From positions 252,970-316,969 of the forward strand of contig QAOA01002999.1 of the NCBI GenBank assembly GCA_003255065.1: a stretch of DNA of 64,000 bases. Direction: 5' to 3'. Every line of letters starts with the position of its first letter. The stretch's first letter is position 1. This document shows, piece after piece, positions 21,672 through 32,187 of the stretch. The notes below the pieces were generated by a model. It did not search any database, was not told the origin of the DNA, and saw only the letters and a list, made by a program, of their open reading frames with translations. Both the position numbers and the translations under genes were made by a program. The DNA is from Cercis canadensis (Eukaryota; Streptophyta; Magnoliopsida; Fabales; Fabaceae).

Positions 21672-24600
21672 TTATAGGAAGTGTAATTCTTTCAATTCCG
21701 TCCTTCCATTCTGCATGCAGGTTTCAGTTGAAAGGGGTTGGAAGGTAAATTCCTTTAATTTCTTCGTTTGATCATGAAGTAATTGTTGCTCATGATGGTT
21801 CCCTTGATCAGAGCCTCCATCTCCAACTCCAGCTGCAATCTGCTCTAACTCATCAATGTTGGTTTCAGTACACTGCTTCAACTCCAATCCCAATACAAGG
21901 GGTTGTAAAATAGATATCTTTGTTGGAAAAGGGAGTTGTTGTTGGTCATCATATTCACATCCTTCAACTCCAATCCTAGTTGTGTTCAAATCTAAATCAT
22001 CATCAATATCCCGACATCTCTTGGTTTTGTAACCAAAATCCAACTCCAATCCTCTTTGCTTAATGAAATTGTCATATTCTGAAGCATATATCAGATACAC
22101 TCCCCCTTCCACCGATTTCCATTTCTCATTTTTCAGCCAATATACAATATAAAATTGAAACGAGGCCTTTATGCTAGAAGTGGCACAAGGATTAAGAGCT
22201 CTGCTTCTTTCAATTGTCCCCATTATTGCAGGATTACACTGGTAATCATACCATAGAAACGCATGATCCAAATCCAAATTTGATTTCACTTTATAATTGT
22301 AATCCATGATTTGCCCATTACTTTCTTCCAAGAAGAATTTACATCCCCATTCTGTTACTTTAAATGGCCAGCGCTGAGGAAGAATCATACAGAAGATGAA
22401 ACCCTTCAAGTTTAAATGTAGAGGTAGCTCCATAGTTACTAAACCTTTGGTTGTTCGATAACTGAACCACTCAGGAATTCTGCATCTTGGCAAACAAATA
22501 TATGATCATCTACTAAATGCATTGGAAGGGAATGAATCTGTTTCCATTGCTTGCTTTATTATAATGTGGGCGTATGGCATAATACTCTTGAATGCATGTT
22601 CATATAATTTCAAGCAATTTTCGAATGAAAAGAAGAAGTGGTAGAGTATTATGTGTTCTTTTATTAGTCCAACCTTAGGCATTGGAGTGGAGACTGTGCG
22701 TAGGGATGTGCAGTACCTGGCATTTAACTTTTCAATCATAGTGGAAGCTGGGGTAGAGACTCAAACCTGCTGCAATAGCTTAAGTCAAGGTTCTTCAGAT
22801 GTGAAAGATTCTTGATGCTTGTAGGCAAGCTCTCCAAACTGTTGTTCCCACTAAGTGATAACTCATATAATGATGATAAAAAGCTTATGTCATTGGGGAG
22901 TTTAATTAGGTTACAACCAGAAAGATTTAACTGATGAAGGAATCTCAGGCCATGTAACTGGTTTGGAATATTCTCAACATCTTCCCCTCTCCATAGCTCC
23001 AATGTCTCAAGCTTATGGAGGTGCAGCATTGACGAGAGCAATTCATCAGTCACAGAAATTTCCTGAAGACGTCTGCAGTTCTTGAGATGGAAAAATGTGA
23101 CGGATCTAAAATGAATATCACTTTGAAGACTCTCAAGCTCTTCACATTCAGTCAGATCCAATTCAACAAGCGTGTAGAGAGATAAAATAGATGGATGAAG
23201 ATGATGCAATCTTATACAGCTCTGCAGCCATACATACTCAAGATTTAAGGCTCTGGAGAAATCTGGGAGCTCAACCAGGTCTTTGCACTCCTTAAGGTCA
23301 ATTTTCTTTAAATTCACAAGATTCTGTACCCAATGATGAAGAGAGAAGCGTAACATGAGATACAATTCATAATTTTCTAGTCACAAAATTACAATTAAAT
23401 GAAAAAACTACAACATATTTACATAATAGACAAACATAACTGGACCCCGTTCCAAAGATTTTTAATATGCCTCTTTGGCATGGAAAGCTCAACAAGTTTC
23501 TTAGCGCAAAATTTTGATGGTAGATACTGTAATGGGTACCTATCCCAACGGAAATACCTTAGTTTATTAGAGAATGAGTCAAGACCTGTAGGAAGGTGCA
23601 CATTACAATTTCCTCCTTGAGAGATATAGAATTTGAGAAATCTTAATTGTGTCATCTTTGTGAAGGTATTAGAGCTCAATACTACATCTCTAATTTGAGA
23701 CACATTAAAGATTATGCCTTCAACTGCTTTAGTTCCCTGGTAAACAAAAATTAGAAAACTACTAAATAAGTAGTATTATTCAAGCTGCATTTTCTAAAAT
23801 GGTGCATTTAAATTATAAGGAAAGTTAGTTCTTGCTCTTTCGGTCTTACCATGTTGCTTTCTAAGACATCACAAATTTCTTCTGAATTCATCAATTGGCT
23901 ACGTTCTCCAGGGTCTTTAATTGATTGTTGACGAACAATCTCCCACCCTATTTCTTGTATCAAGTCATGCATCTGTATTTTATTAAAAAATGAGATAGTT
24001 ATAAGAGCCCTATCTAAAAGAGTTCTTATCCCAATCTCTCCAATGAAACCAAAGCTATCTAATAGCCTTATAGCATAATCTTTATCCTCTCCTTCCAAAA
24101 AGCATGCAATGTCCAGAAATATATCTTGTTCTGTATCATTCAATCCATCATAACTCAATTTTAACACATTGTGAATTTCCACATGGGGAATCTTCTCCAG
24201 TTTTGTCAGCGCACTGCGCCATTCTTTTTTACTTTTGGAACCAAGAAATGAACCCAAAACTGTTAAAGCTAATGGAACTCCTTGGGCATAAGAAACTGCG
24301 CTGTTTGATAGATTCTCATATCCCAGTGTAGGTTGGTTTTGTTTGAATGCATGCAAACTAAAAAGATGAAGAGATTCTTGAAAGTTCAATGCCTCTACCT
24401 CATAAATCTCATCAACTCCTCTACTAAGTACATGTTTGTCCCTAGTAGTCAAAATGACTCTACTGCCAGGTCCCAAGCAATCATGTTCTCCACATAAAGA
24501 TTTTAATTGTTCTAATGTATCCACATCATCAAGCACAATGAAGACTTTCTTGCGATTGAGCCTATTCATGACAGAACTGGATCTTATCCCATAATGATTT

Positions 24601-25608
24601 TGTGTCTCTAGTGCATGTTGCTCAGAAAGTAGTCTACTACGCAAATGCTAGTCCCCACTTTTTTTATTCTTCACTTACAGTTTCCAAAAAGCAGCTACCT
24701 TCGTATTGAGAATGAAATTTGGCAAATAGAACAGTGGCAATAGTTGTCTTACCTATGCCACCCATCCCGCAAAGTCCAATTATTCGAATTTCTTTTGACT
24801 CTTCTATCTTCAATAATGATTCAACACGTGCACAAATTTTATCAAATCCAACGATTCCTTTTAATTCATCTGACCGGTACCTATGATTTAGTTTTTGCAA
24901 AACATCTTTGACAATGTCCTCAATGAATTCAGACTCAGCCCTACGATACGAAGCGAAAAAAAAATATAAACAAATGAGGGAAAAAAACAACATTTCCATT
25001 ATCCCGGAATTTTATAAAACAAACAATGCCTTATTGTCCACAAATCACAAATGAAACTAGAGTGGAAGTTTTAAGTTGAATTTCCTTTTAAAAAAGTAAT
25101 CAAATTTAAACATAGAAAGAAAGAAATGTGTACCTATGGCGAGAGTCCCACCCAGCTAAATCAGCTGCATTAGTGAGAACAACCTTCCGACTGCCAGCTT
25201 CTCCCTATGGAGTCTGAAATTTAGCTCATGTTTAGCAAATGCGTTCTCATAACTCCCACTCTGCTTACGCACATGTGATGGGTCTATTTTGTAGAAGACA
25301 GGTATAACAACATGTCCCTTTTCCCTGCATTTCATTATTTTGGTGAGCTCATTCAAGCACCACGTTGCATAGTTCTCTGAGAAGACAACCACAAATACAT
25401 GTGAATTCTCGATTGCTTCTACAAGTGCTGGCCACACCTCATCTCCTTTCCCAAGCCTGTTATCTATGTAGGTTTCGATATTTTGTCGACGCAGAGCAGC
25501 ATGAAGATGGCTCGTGAAGTTGTCACGGGTGTCCTCGCCTCTAAAGCTAATAAAAACATCATATGTTTTACGTGAAGAAGAAGAAGAAGGAGCAGAATCA
25601 AATGCCAT
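21672..25608 (-). pseudogene. TIR-NBS-LRR resistance-type gene, multiply broken
   Basis: The start codon is ATG at 25606-25608. Exon 1 (25608-25134) is a TIR domain (TYDVFISFRGEDTRDNF); exon 2 (24940-23850) is NB-ARC with P-loop GMGGIGKTT, kinase-2 VFIVLDDVD, GSRVILTTRDKHVL, GVPLAL and MHDL. Exon 3 is 23736-23440. The LRR exon starts at 23323, followed by the post-LRR/C-JID-type region (IPEWFSYRTT) down to 21672. Lesions: a one-base frameshift near 25190; TAA at 24664-24666 with a frameshift near 24645; the exon 3 donor reads TT instead of GT (23438-23439); a frameshift near 22740; TGA at 22506-22508. TNL proteins are intracellular immune receptors with NADase-active TIR domains. With this many breaks the locus is very likely dead, unless some are assembly errors. 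Confidence 0.92.
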
Positions 25609-25756
25609 GACAACTAATTCTGGGCATTGGAAACGGTTCCTCTTCTAAGGTGAAAATGCCCACTAAAAATTGTTTGTTTTCGGCTACTTCTCTGAATCTT
25701 CCCTTAACAGAAAAAGAAGACTTGACTGAGAATTGCTTACCACTAACAAACAGACA

Positions 25757-25830
25757 GGGAAATTGCAGCGTGAATTGAGAGAAGGCAGGGAAATTGCAGC
25801 GTAGACTGAGAAAAAGCGGGGAAAAGGCAG
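25757..25830. repeat. Short tandem duplication upstream of TNL
   Basis: GGCAGGGAAATTGCAGCGT plus flanking text occurs twice (about 25757 and 25787), and a third, weaker version (GGAAAAGGCAGCG) follows. It lies 150-220 bp before the TNL start codon, in its 5' region. The overlapping minus-strand ORF (25598-25888) has no recognisable domain and is not called. Confidence 0.6.
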
Positions 25831-25907
25831 CGAAGGGGTTTAGATGTGACTGTCTTGTTGAGGTCGACGAAAAGAAGGAAATGGACAAGAATTAGTAGTG
25901 TGACTAT

Positions 25908-26083
25908 TTTTTTTAGTTTTTCACCGGTGTGTGGATTTGTCCGATTAATCTAGTTTCTAATCGAGAAAGATCACAACAACAACAAAACTCTTTTAATAGA
26001 TGTAACTACATATTTAAGGGTTCAAACTTGAGACCATTGATTAAGTTAAAACATCCTTTTACAAAATAATCTACACGCTTATT
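25908..26083 (-). mobile_element. tRNA-derived SINE, heavily decayed
   Basis: It is flanked by an identical 17-bp duplication, ATTAGTAGTGTGACTAT (25891-25907 and 26084-26100). Read on the minus strand it aligns along its length with the SINE at 43638-43815: both have GTGTAGAT at the head, GGTTCAAACT/GGTTCGAGCC box B blocks and CCGGTG near the tail. Most differences are C/G to T/A changes. The 3' tail is an A-rich run. Confidence 0.82.
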
Positions 26084-26505
26084 ATTAGTAGTGTGACTAT
26101 GACTGTCCTACTTTGAGAAAACTATCCATTTTACATTTTAGGCTTAGCTTAGAGTTGAAATTTTGTAAAAAAATTATAAATTAGATAATTTTATATTCAA
26201 AAAATTTTAACTCAAAAATTAAAAAAAAAATTAAGATTATATATTTTTGAATATAAAAAATTAAATTATTTATTTTTAAATAAAATAAATAAAAAAATTA
26301 ATTATTAAAATAAAAATATTAAAATTACAATTAAATTTTTTATTTAAAATTTTTATTATCATGTTTATATGTTGGTGTAATGGCCCAATACATTTGGGCC
26401 CATAGCTAGGCCCAGTACACATAAAAGCCCAACAACATTTGAACCCAACTGTTTGTCCAATTGGTTAGCTCTGCCTCCATATTTCCTAAAAATCATGCCT
26501 ATGAT

Positions 26506-26668
26506 TAGGGATGGCAATTTGCCCCAGACTCGATGGGGCCCCGGTTTTTTTACCCGTTCGGGTATGGGTATGGAGCAAAAAAATGGGTATGGGGATGGGG
26601 ATGAGTAATTTTATAGGTAATTTGATAGGGGCGGGTCTGGGGATGGGGAAGCCCTGCCCCACCCCGCA

Positions 26669-26702
<34 letters not shown>

Positions 26703-27214
26703 CATTACATAAATGTTTTTAAAAAATTTTCTTCACAAAACGGCGTCATTATGGCCTAAGGTTTTCCCCCACTAAATCACCAACACACTGACCTGACCCT
26801 TCCTCCCTCGGTCCCTCGACCTTTAGGTTCCATTTTCCCCAAACCTACATTTTTTTCTATTTTTTTTTTTGTTGGTTTTGTAGAATATGGAGAGTGGTTC
26901 AACTTCAACCAACATTAGAACTTCATAAATTGTACTTATTTTAATTGCTTGGAGCCTTTTGTACTTATTATGATTTCTTATTGACTTTTATAATTGTTTA
27001 AGAACAATTTTTATAATTTTGTTTGAATATTATATATGTTATTGTTGTTGCTTGAGGATATCTTGAATTCTTGATGATATTATTTGAGCATTATTTATAT
27101 TATCTTGTTCGATTAAACTTGAATTTCAATTAGAAATCGTGATCGATAGATTAAACTTGTAAATTGTGTATATTTAAAAAAAGTATGGTTGCATGGATCA
27201 ATTAGAAATCCCTA
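26506..27214 (+). mobile_element. Non-autonomous hAT-type element, 709 bp
   Basis: The ends are TAGGGATGGCAAT...AGAAATCCCTA (7-bp terminal inverted repeat). They are flanked by the identical 8-bp duplication CCTATGAT at 26498-26505 and 27215-27222; the 8-bp size fits hAT. The left end has the GGGTATGGGGATGGGG-type text common in plant hAT MITEs. An (AT)n run lies at 26672-26699. No transposase is present; the ORF at 26511 is low complexity. Confidence 0.85.
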
Positions 27215-27222
27215 CCTATGAT

Positions 27223-27960
27223 CGATGCCAACATCATATTGAATAAAAACTTGGGCATTGGCATCAATCCGTTTCTCCCAGACAAAGAAATGAGGATGCC
27301 ATTGCCAACAATAACTGTAAAGATTTATCAAGTGCTGCTCTTAAAACTTTTTAAGATCATCATCATGTATGATAATAATCGAACCTGCCAAGGAAAAAAA
27401 AAAAAAAAAAANAAAAAAAAAAAAAAAAAAAAAAAAAAACTCCCTTCATAACTCACACTGGCTGGAATTGTAGGAGATTTGTTTAGATTATTTGCAGAGA
27501 AGAGTTCCCCCTTTCTAAACTAACAGCAAAGGAACTTTAGAGGAAATAGAAATTCTCTTTTTGGACACCAACTTAAGCATTCCTCTATAATGTAATAGAG
27601 TATCAATCAATTTCCAAATTTTAGGAATTTCTTTTGAACATAATCTATATTATGAGAAATTTTAATTAAACGATTAGATCTATGAATATCACATTTTACA
27701 AGAAGTTATTAAAAGGTGTAAATGTGACAAATTTCACACTGAGTGTAAGTAGATTCTACTCATATATATTAAAAAATTATTGATTATTTATAAAAAGAAA
27801 CTAAAATTATTCCTCAATTGACTTATAATATATAAAATATAAAAAAAAATAGATAACATACTTTAATTTGACATTTATAATAAGTTAATATATGAACACA
27901 ATAAATTGTTATCAATTTATGTAAAAGAACACAAAAAATAACATATAAATAATATGAATA
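27223..27960. other. Intergenic with poly-A block
   Basis: A ~45-bp A run with one N (27412) lies at 27394-27439. The rest is AT-rich and I see no gene. Confidence 0.6.
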
Positions 27961-27962
27961 AG

Positions 27963-28390
27963 ATTGATCAAAGAATTCATTAATGCAAAAATGAATCCTA
28001 ATTCTACCACTACCACTGTTTTCAAACAATTACCGTGAATACCGTTGTTTTCCTTTTTCATACTATTTCAATGTGAAACCAGTTACGCAATTATGTAAAT
28101 TGTGTCACTATGAAGGTGAAATAACATCACTTTCATAGTGACACAATTGTGTCACCTAAACTTGACTTGTTAGAGATTCTTGCTAGGACGTGACACAATT
28201 GGGTGATACAATTGTGTAAATTACATCACTGAAAAATTGATGTCATAAGGTGATACAATTTACACAATTATGTCACTGGTTTCACATTAAAAAGGAAAAC
28301 AACGGTTTTAGTAAAAATTGCATGTTTACAAACTACGGTAATTATGAAATTAATATCAATTTTTGCATTATTCAAATCTTTGATCCGAGT
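27963..28390. repeat. Foldback inverted repeat, ~425 bp
   Basis: The left arm (GATCAAAGAATTCATTAATGC ... GTTGTTTTCCTTTTTCAT ... ATGTGAAACCAGT) is mirrored by the right arm (ACTGGTTTCACAT ... AAAAAGGAAAACAAC ... GCATTATTCAAATCTTTGATC). The centre has nested copies of TGACACAATTGTGTCA-type palindromes. Arms are ~200 bp with a short spacer. This is probably a MITE, class not settled; no clean TSD found. Confidence 0.8.
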
Positions 28391-28596
28391 AAGATAGGTA
28401 TTTGGTTCATAAGCTAATGCATGTCGAAGTATTTTGGGTTGAAAAAAGTGGCTAACTCAGCTTTGGAGGCTGAAGCCAAACTACTCTTCTGACCATAACT
28501 AGCAGGGGTTGCAATAGATTCAGTCCTTATAGAGGGAGATTGCAAATTAGCATTTGATGCTATTAAATATTAGGTAGTTCTATTCTACCCACGAAG

Positions 28597-28805
28597 ATGT
28601 GACATAAGTCACATTTTTATAGTTTTTTGTACTGTTTTGTCACAGTTTGAAATAATTTAAATTTTATTAGATTAATATATGAGTTATACAAAAAAATTTA
28701 AATGAATGCAATAAAATTTAAATTATATCAACTATGTTAATATGAGATAATTTAGTATTAAAACAGTACAAAAAATCATAGAGATATGATATAACCATGT
28801 AACTT
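28597..28805. repeat. Imperfect inverted repeat, MITE-like
   Basis: TATAGTTTTTTGTACTGTTTT (28618) faces AAAACAGTACAAAAAATCATA (28761). The arms continue into AT-rich text for about 100 bp each. No clear target duplication. Confidence 0.6.
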
Positions 28806-29103
28806 AACTTTTAACTTCTATAGGAGTCGTAGTCAAAAGTATAAAAAAAATAAATAAATAAAGTAACAAAATTAAGCTGGCGCATTTTTATGATCAGCAT
28901 TATGAAGGCCCTATCAACCTGGTCCTATCTTTGAATTATATGAGCTGGGTCAAGCCGATTTTGACAACTCTTCAAAAAAAGCCATTAGAAAATGAAATGT
29001 TTTGGATAATTATTTGTGTTAATCTTAATTTTATGATCTCAATTCATGGCTACAAAACAATGCCCCTAAGACAACAACAGTGAAGCTTTGAAAATAAAAA
29101 TAA

Positions 29104-29899
29104 GGCTTAATTGCAATTTTGATCTCCTTATTTTAACAAAGTAAATAATTTGGTTTCCTTCTTTAAAAATAAATAATTTAATCCCTTTATTTTGACAAAA
29201 GTTATAATTTTAGTCCATCTATCTCTCAAACATTAGAAAACAAACAGAAATGATGACTTGACAATAAAAATTTATTATTTTAATATGATTTAGCCCAAAA
29301 AATCTAAATTAACCTTAAATAAAACTTTTTTTTTAAATTTATAGGTCCAAATCAAAGCTTAAAGGTCTCCGAATCACAATCTCACTGTTCAAATTCTAGA
29401 TCTATGTCTTAGCAACCTCTCTACAAAATTTCAGCTTGATCCAACAGTGTAAGTCTCTAGATCACTAGTTTGATGAAAACTGCCATAATATAAAATCAAA
29501 GCCTATGTTTTGGTATTTTTTTGGCAGTTTTTATCAAACCGGTGATTTAGACTCATTTATCATTGGATCGAGCTAAAATTTTGTGGAAAAGTTCCAAAGA
29601 TGTAGATCTCCACTTTGAATTGTGAGATTTTAATTTCTAGACCTTTAAGCCTTGATCTGAATCTGTGAATTAAAAAATGAGTTTTTTTTAAGGTTAATTT
29701 TAGTATTTTAGGCTGAATTTGATTAAAATTATAATTTTTTTTGTCATGTCAGCATTTCCATTTATTTTTTAACATTTGAAAGACGGATAGACCAAAATTA
29801 CAACTTTTTCCAAAATCAAGGGGTTAAATTATTCATTTTTAAAGAATGAGACCAAATTGTTCACTTTTTTAAAATATGAACTAAAATTACAATCCAGCC
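29104..29899. mobile_element. Mutator-like foldback MITE, 796 bp, 9-bp TSD
   Basis: The ends are GGCTTAATTGCAATTTTGAT and TACAATCCAGCC in inverted orientation. The duplication TAAAAATAA is exact at 29095-29103 and 29900-29908; 9 bp is the Mutator size. The two arms pair over nearly the full length, with landmarks TTTTGGCAGTTTTTATCAAAC against TTTGATGAAAACTGCC near the middle. No coding sequence. Confidence 0.85.
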
Positions 29900-30055
29900 T
29901 AAAAATAATAATTCTAGCTTTCTTCAACTGATTGAGAAAACAAGTCAAACCAAACTGTTTTTACAAGGAATAGAGTGACAAAAAACCAAAAGAAAAGTAA
30001 AATCAAAAGCACCTAATGCTACTCTTTTTTTTTTTTCCCGTGTCATAACACCTAA

Positions 30056-30585
30056 GGCCCTTTGACAAAAATATTACACTTTATAAACAAATTTACACAT
30101 TTATAACAATTTTTAATTTAATTATTTAAATATTATAATTATTACATTTTTTTTTTAAAAAAAAAAGCATTACGGATAAGTCAAGACCACCGGATGCACT
30201 AGTGGCTACATAGCGTGTCCACATGGGACACGCTAGTAGCCACATGGTGTGTCCCTTCTTGTGAGATTGAACTTGACCCAAATGTTGATTAGGTTATTGG
30301 ATGAGATTGGGTGTGGCAGAGGACATGGATTTTGATAGGTTAACTAAGTTAAACGGTTATCGAGGGAGGAAATTAGGTTCTGGCAAGTTTTTCTGACCAA
30401 TCAATGAGATTACAGGAGGACAATAGGCGTGTCCCATGTGAACATGCCGTGTGGTCACTGGTGCGTTCGGTGGTCCCAACCTATTCAAAATGATTTTTAA
30501 AATTATAAATTTAGATAATTAAGTTAAAAATTATTATAAATGTATAAATTTATTTGTAAAGTGTAATATTCATGTCAAATATCTT
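30056..30585. mobile_element. Mutator-like foldback MITE, 530 bp, 9-bp TSD
   Basis: The flanking duplication AACACCTAA is exact at 30047-30055 and 30586-30594. The left terminus GGCCCTTTGACAAAAATATT and the inverted right terminus AAGATATTTGACATGAATATT share TTTGACA.(A/G)AATATTACACTTTA. The unique middle holds palindromes around GCGTGTCC and GGACACGC. It is the same family as 45775-46173. Confidence 0.85.
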
Positions 30586-30599
30586 AACACCTAATGGCA

Positions 30600-30915
30600 C
30601 TTGAAATGAAATAGAAAATTTATTTTAGGAATCTAGGATTCGTAGAAGGGAAAAGAAAAATGGTAGAAACTGAAAAACTTCAGTTACATTCGGAAATATT
30701 AAGTTATCTCATATAATTTCTAAAATATGGAATTTGCAGTCTCTTCCACATGAGCTGCTCAAGCATATCCTGAACATTTTCAGGATCTCTACATCCAAAG
30801 TTACCCTAACAAACAAGGAAATCCAACGGTTCACATTGCAGCTGTGACCATCAACTGTCAAAAACAAAGAAATTAAAAAAAAGAAAAACTCTAAGTACCT
30901 CAAAAATTCACAACC
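30600..30915. other. 3' flank of the C2H2 gene
   Basis: Presumed 3' untranslated and downstream region of the minus-strand gene; no other gene is seen. Confidence 0.5.
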
Positions 30916-30918
30916 TCA

Positions 30919-32124
30919 TCACACAGTATACACAATCACAAAGCAAGGAAGCACAGCCCTTGGATTAAACACCAATAGCTCCTCCTCATCCAAACGGGTA
31001 TAAACACCGCTTCCTCCACGCGCCATCACCGAATCATAACCCCCGTCTTCTTTGTCCACCTCATCGGAGTCACACCCGACCCGACCCGCAATCACCCGAC
31101 ACACCAGCATCGCCCGCTTCACGTTCATAAACTTGAACTCCTCCTCGATGTCCTCCGGTATTGCCACGTGTGCCCTCCAGCTTGTCGATAGCGTGGAAAT
31201 TCCGTCCAACTTGGGTGAGAATCCAGATTTTATGATGCCGCAGATATTACAATATTGCTGGGCACAAATACTCGAATCCCCATTAAGTCCCAAATCGCAG
31301 AGAAAAGTAGAGCAGTGAAACCGCATGAGCTCGTTGCCATCAGCGATGCACCTTTCGTCTCGTTTCTTAACGGCGCCATTTCGAGCAGCCTTGGCTTTCA
31401 CCGATTCCCTGTACTCTTCGAACTTGGAGAGAATTTTCGGGCTGTTATGGATCTTTAGAATCCGGGTTATCTTTGGGCACTTCTGGGTATTTGTCCAACC
31501 CGACTTGAATATGATTCGGACTATGTTGTGACCCGCATCGGTTTCTATGAGCTCCGAAACAGCGTGTTTAATCGCCTGGTGTTGTTCGAGAATCTGGGGT
31601 TTCTGGAAAATTTCACCGCAAGCGGTGCAGGGGAAAATATCGTTGCGGAGGGGGAAGAAATGGTTGTTGTCGGCGGAGATTTCGGATTCTGGGCATGACC
31701 CGGGTGGTTTTTTACGTGGAGGATCCAGCAAAAGCGATTCGGGTTGGACGAGAGAGACCAAGGAATGCTGGGATGTTCTTGCGGAGGTCAACGAAGGTGT
31801 AGTAGTGGATTGAGCGTGAGGTGGTGATTTTTGGGAGGTTGTAATTGTTTTGCAGGATTTAGCGCGGAAAAGGTGTTTGATAAAAGTCCAAGAAGAAGAA
31901 ATGGCCTTGTGGGTCTTGAACTTGGGATGGGAAGAAGGGCACTGTTGAGTCGACACAGGGGACACTTTCCGTTTCTTTGAAAATCGCTGGACTAGATAGT
32001 GATTTTCTTGTCCTTCTCCGTCACCGGCGCCGCCGCGAGTGGTGGTGACAATGAAGCAGCCAAGGTGGACAAGAAGGACGACGAGAGAGAGAAACTTGTG
32101 GAAGAAGGTGGCAATGGTGGCCAT
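30919..32124 (-). CDS. C2H2-type zinc-finger protein, plant family
   Basis: Intronless, 401 aa from the ATG at 32122-32124. The frame stays open 21 codons further up but without an ATG. The N-terminus has a hydrophobic stretch (about residues 7-28, FHKFLSLVVLLVHLGCFIV) that could be a signal anchor. One C2H2 finger follows: C166, C169, H182 and H187 (CX2CX12HX4H). The C-terminal half (about 190-401) is a highly conserved plant block with FKSGW, PKITRILKIHNSP, FEEYRE, ELMRFHCSTFLCDLG, GIIKSGF, RAMLVCRVIAGRV and LVFNPRAVLPCFVIVY. I associate this layout (FHCSTFLCDL, then the GRV and NPRAVLPCFV parts) with a PARP-like fold; that is inference. From memory it resembles the group of Arabidopsis At2g29660. 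Biological role unknown. No lesion seen. Confidence 0.88.
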   Translation of the reverse strand: MATIATFFHKFLSLVVLLVHLGCFIVTTTRGGAGDGEGQENHYLVQRFSKKRKVSPVSTQQCPSSHPKFKTHKAISSSWTFIKHLFRAKSCKTITTSQKSPPHAQSTTTPSLTSARTSQHSLVSLVQPESLLLDPPRKKPPGSCPESEISADNNHFFPLRNDIFPCTACGEIFQKPQILEQHQAIKHAVSELIETDAGHNIVRIIFKSGWTNTQKCPKITRILKIHNSPKILSKFEEYRESVKAKAARNGAVKKRDERCIADGNELMRFHCSTFLCDLGLNGDSSICAQQYCNICGIIKSGFSPKLDGISTLSTSWRAHVAIPEDIEEEFKFMNVKRAMLVCRVIAGRVGCDSDEVDKEDGGYDSVMARGGSGVYTRLDEEELLVFNPRAVLPCFVIVYTV

Positions 32125-32187
32125 AAGGAGTAACGTTGGGTTGTGGGTTTTAGCTATGCCATAGAAACAAAGAGAAGGGGTTGTCAA

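Noticed and set aside
24646..24680. Possible tiny intron (GTAAGT ... CTAG) hiding the TAA in TNL exon 2
   Set aside because: It would be only about 31 nt, too short for a plant intron, and family members have no intron there. Stop plus frameshift is the better reading.
25598..25888. ORF upstream of TNL as a separate small gene
   Set aside because: No recognisable domain; it overlaps the TNL start and contains a local tandem duplication.
26672..26699. (AT)n as a replication or regulatory feature
   Set aside because: Simple microsatellite inside the hAT element; nothing supports a function.
31052..31813. Plus-strand ORFs opposite the C2H2 gene
   Set aside because: Shadows of the real minus-strand coding sequence.
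32125..32187. Longer N-terminus of the C2H2 protein
   Set aside because: The frame is open but has no ATG; it would need a TTG start.
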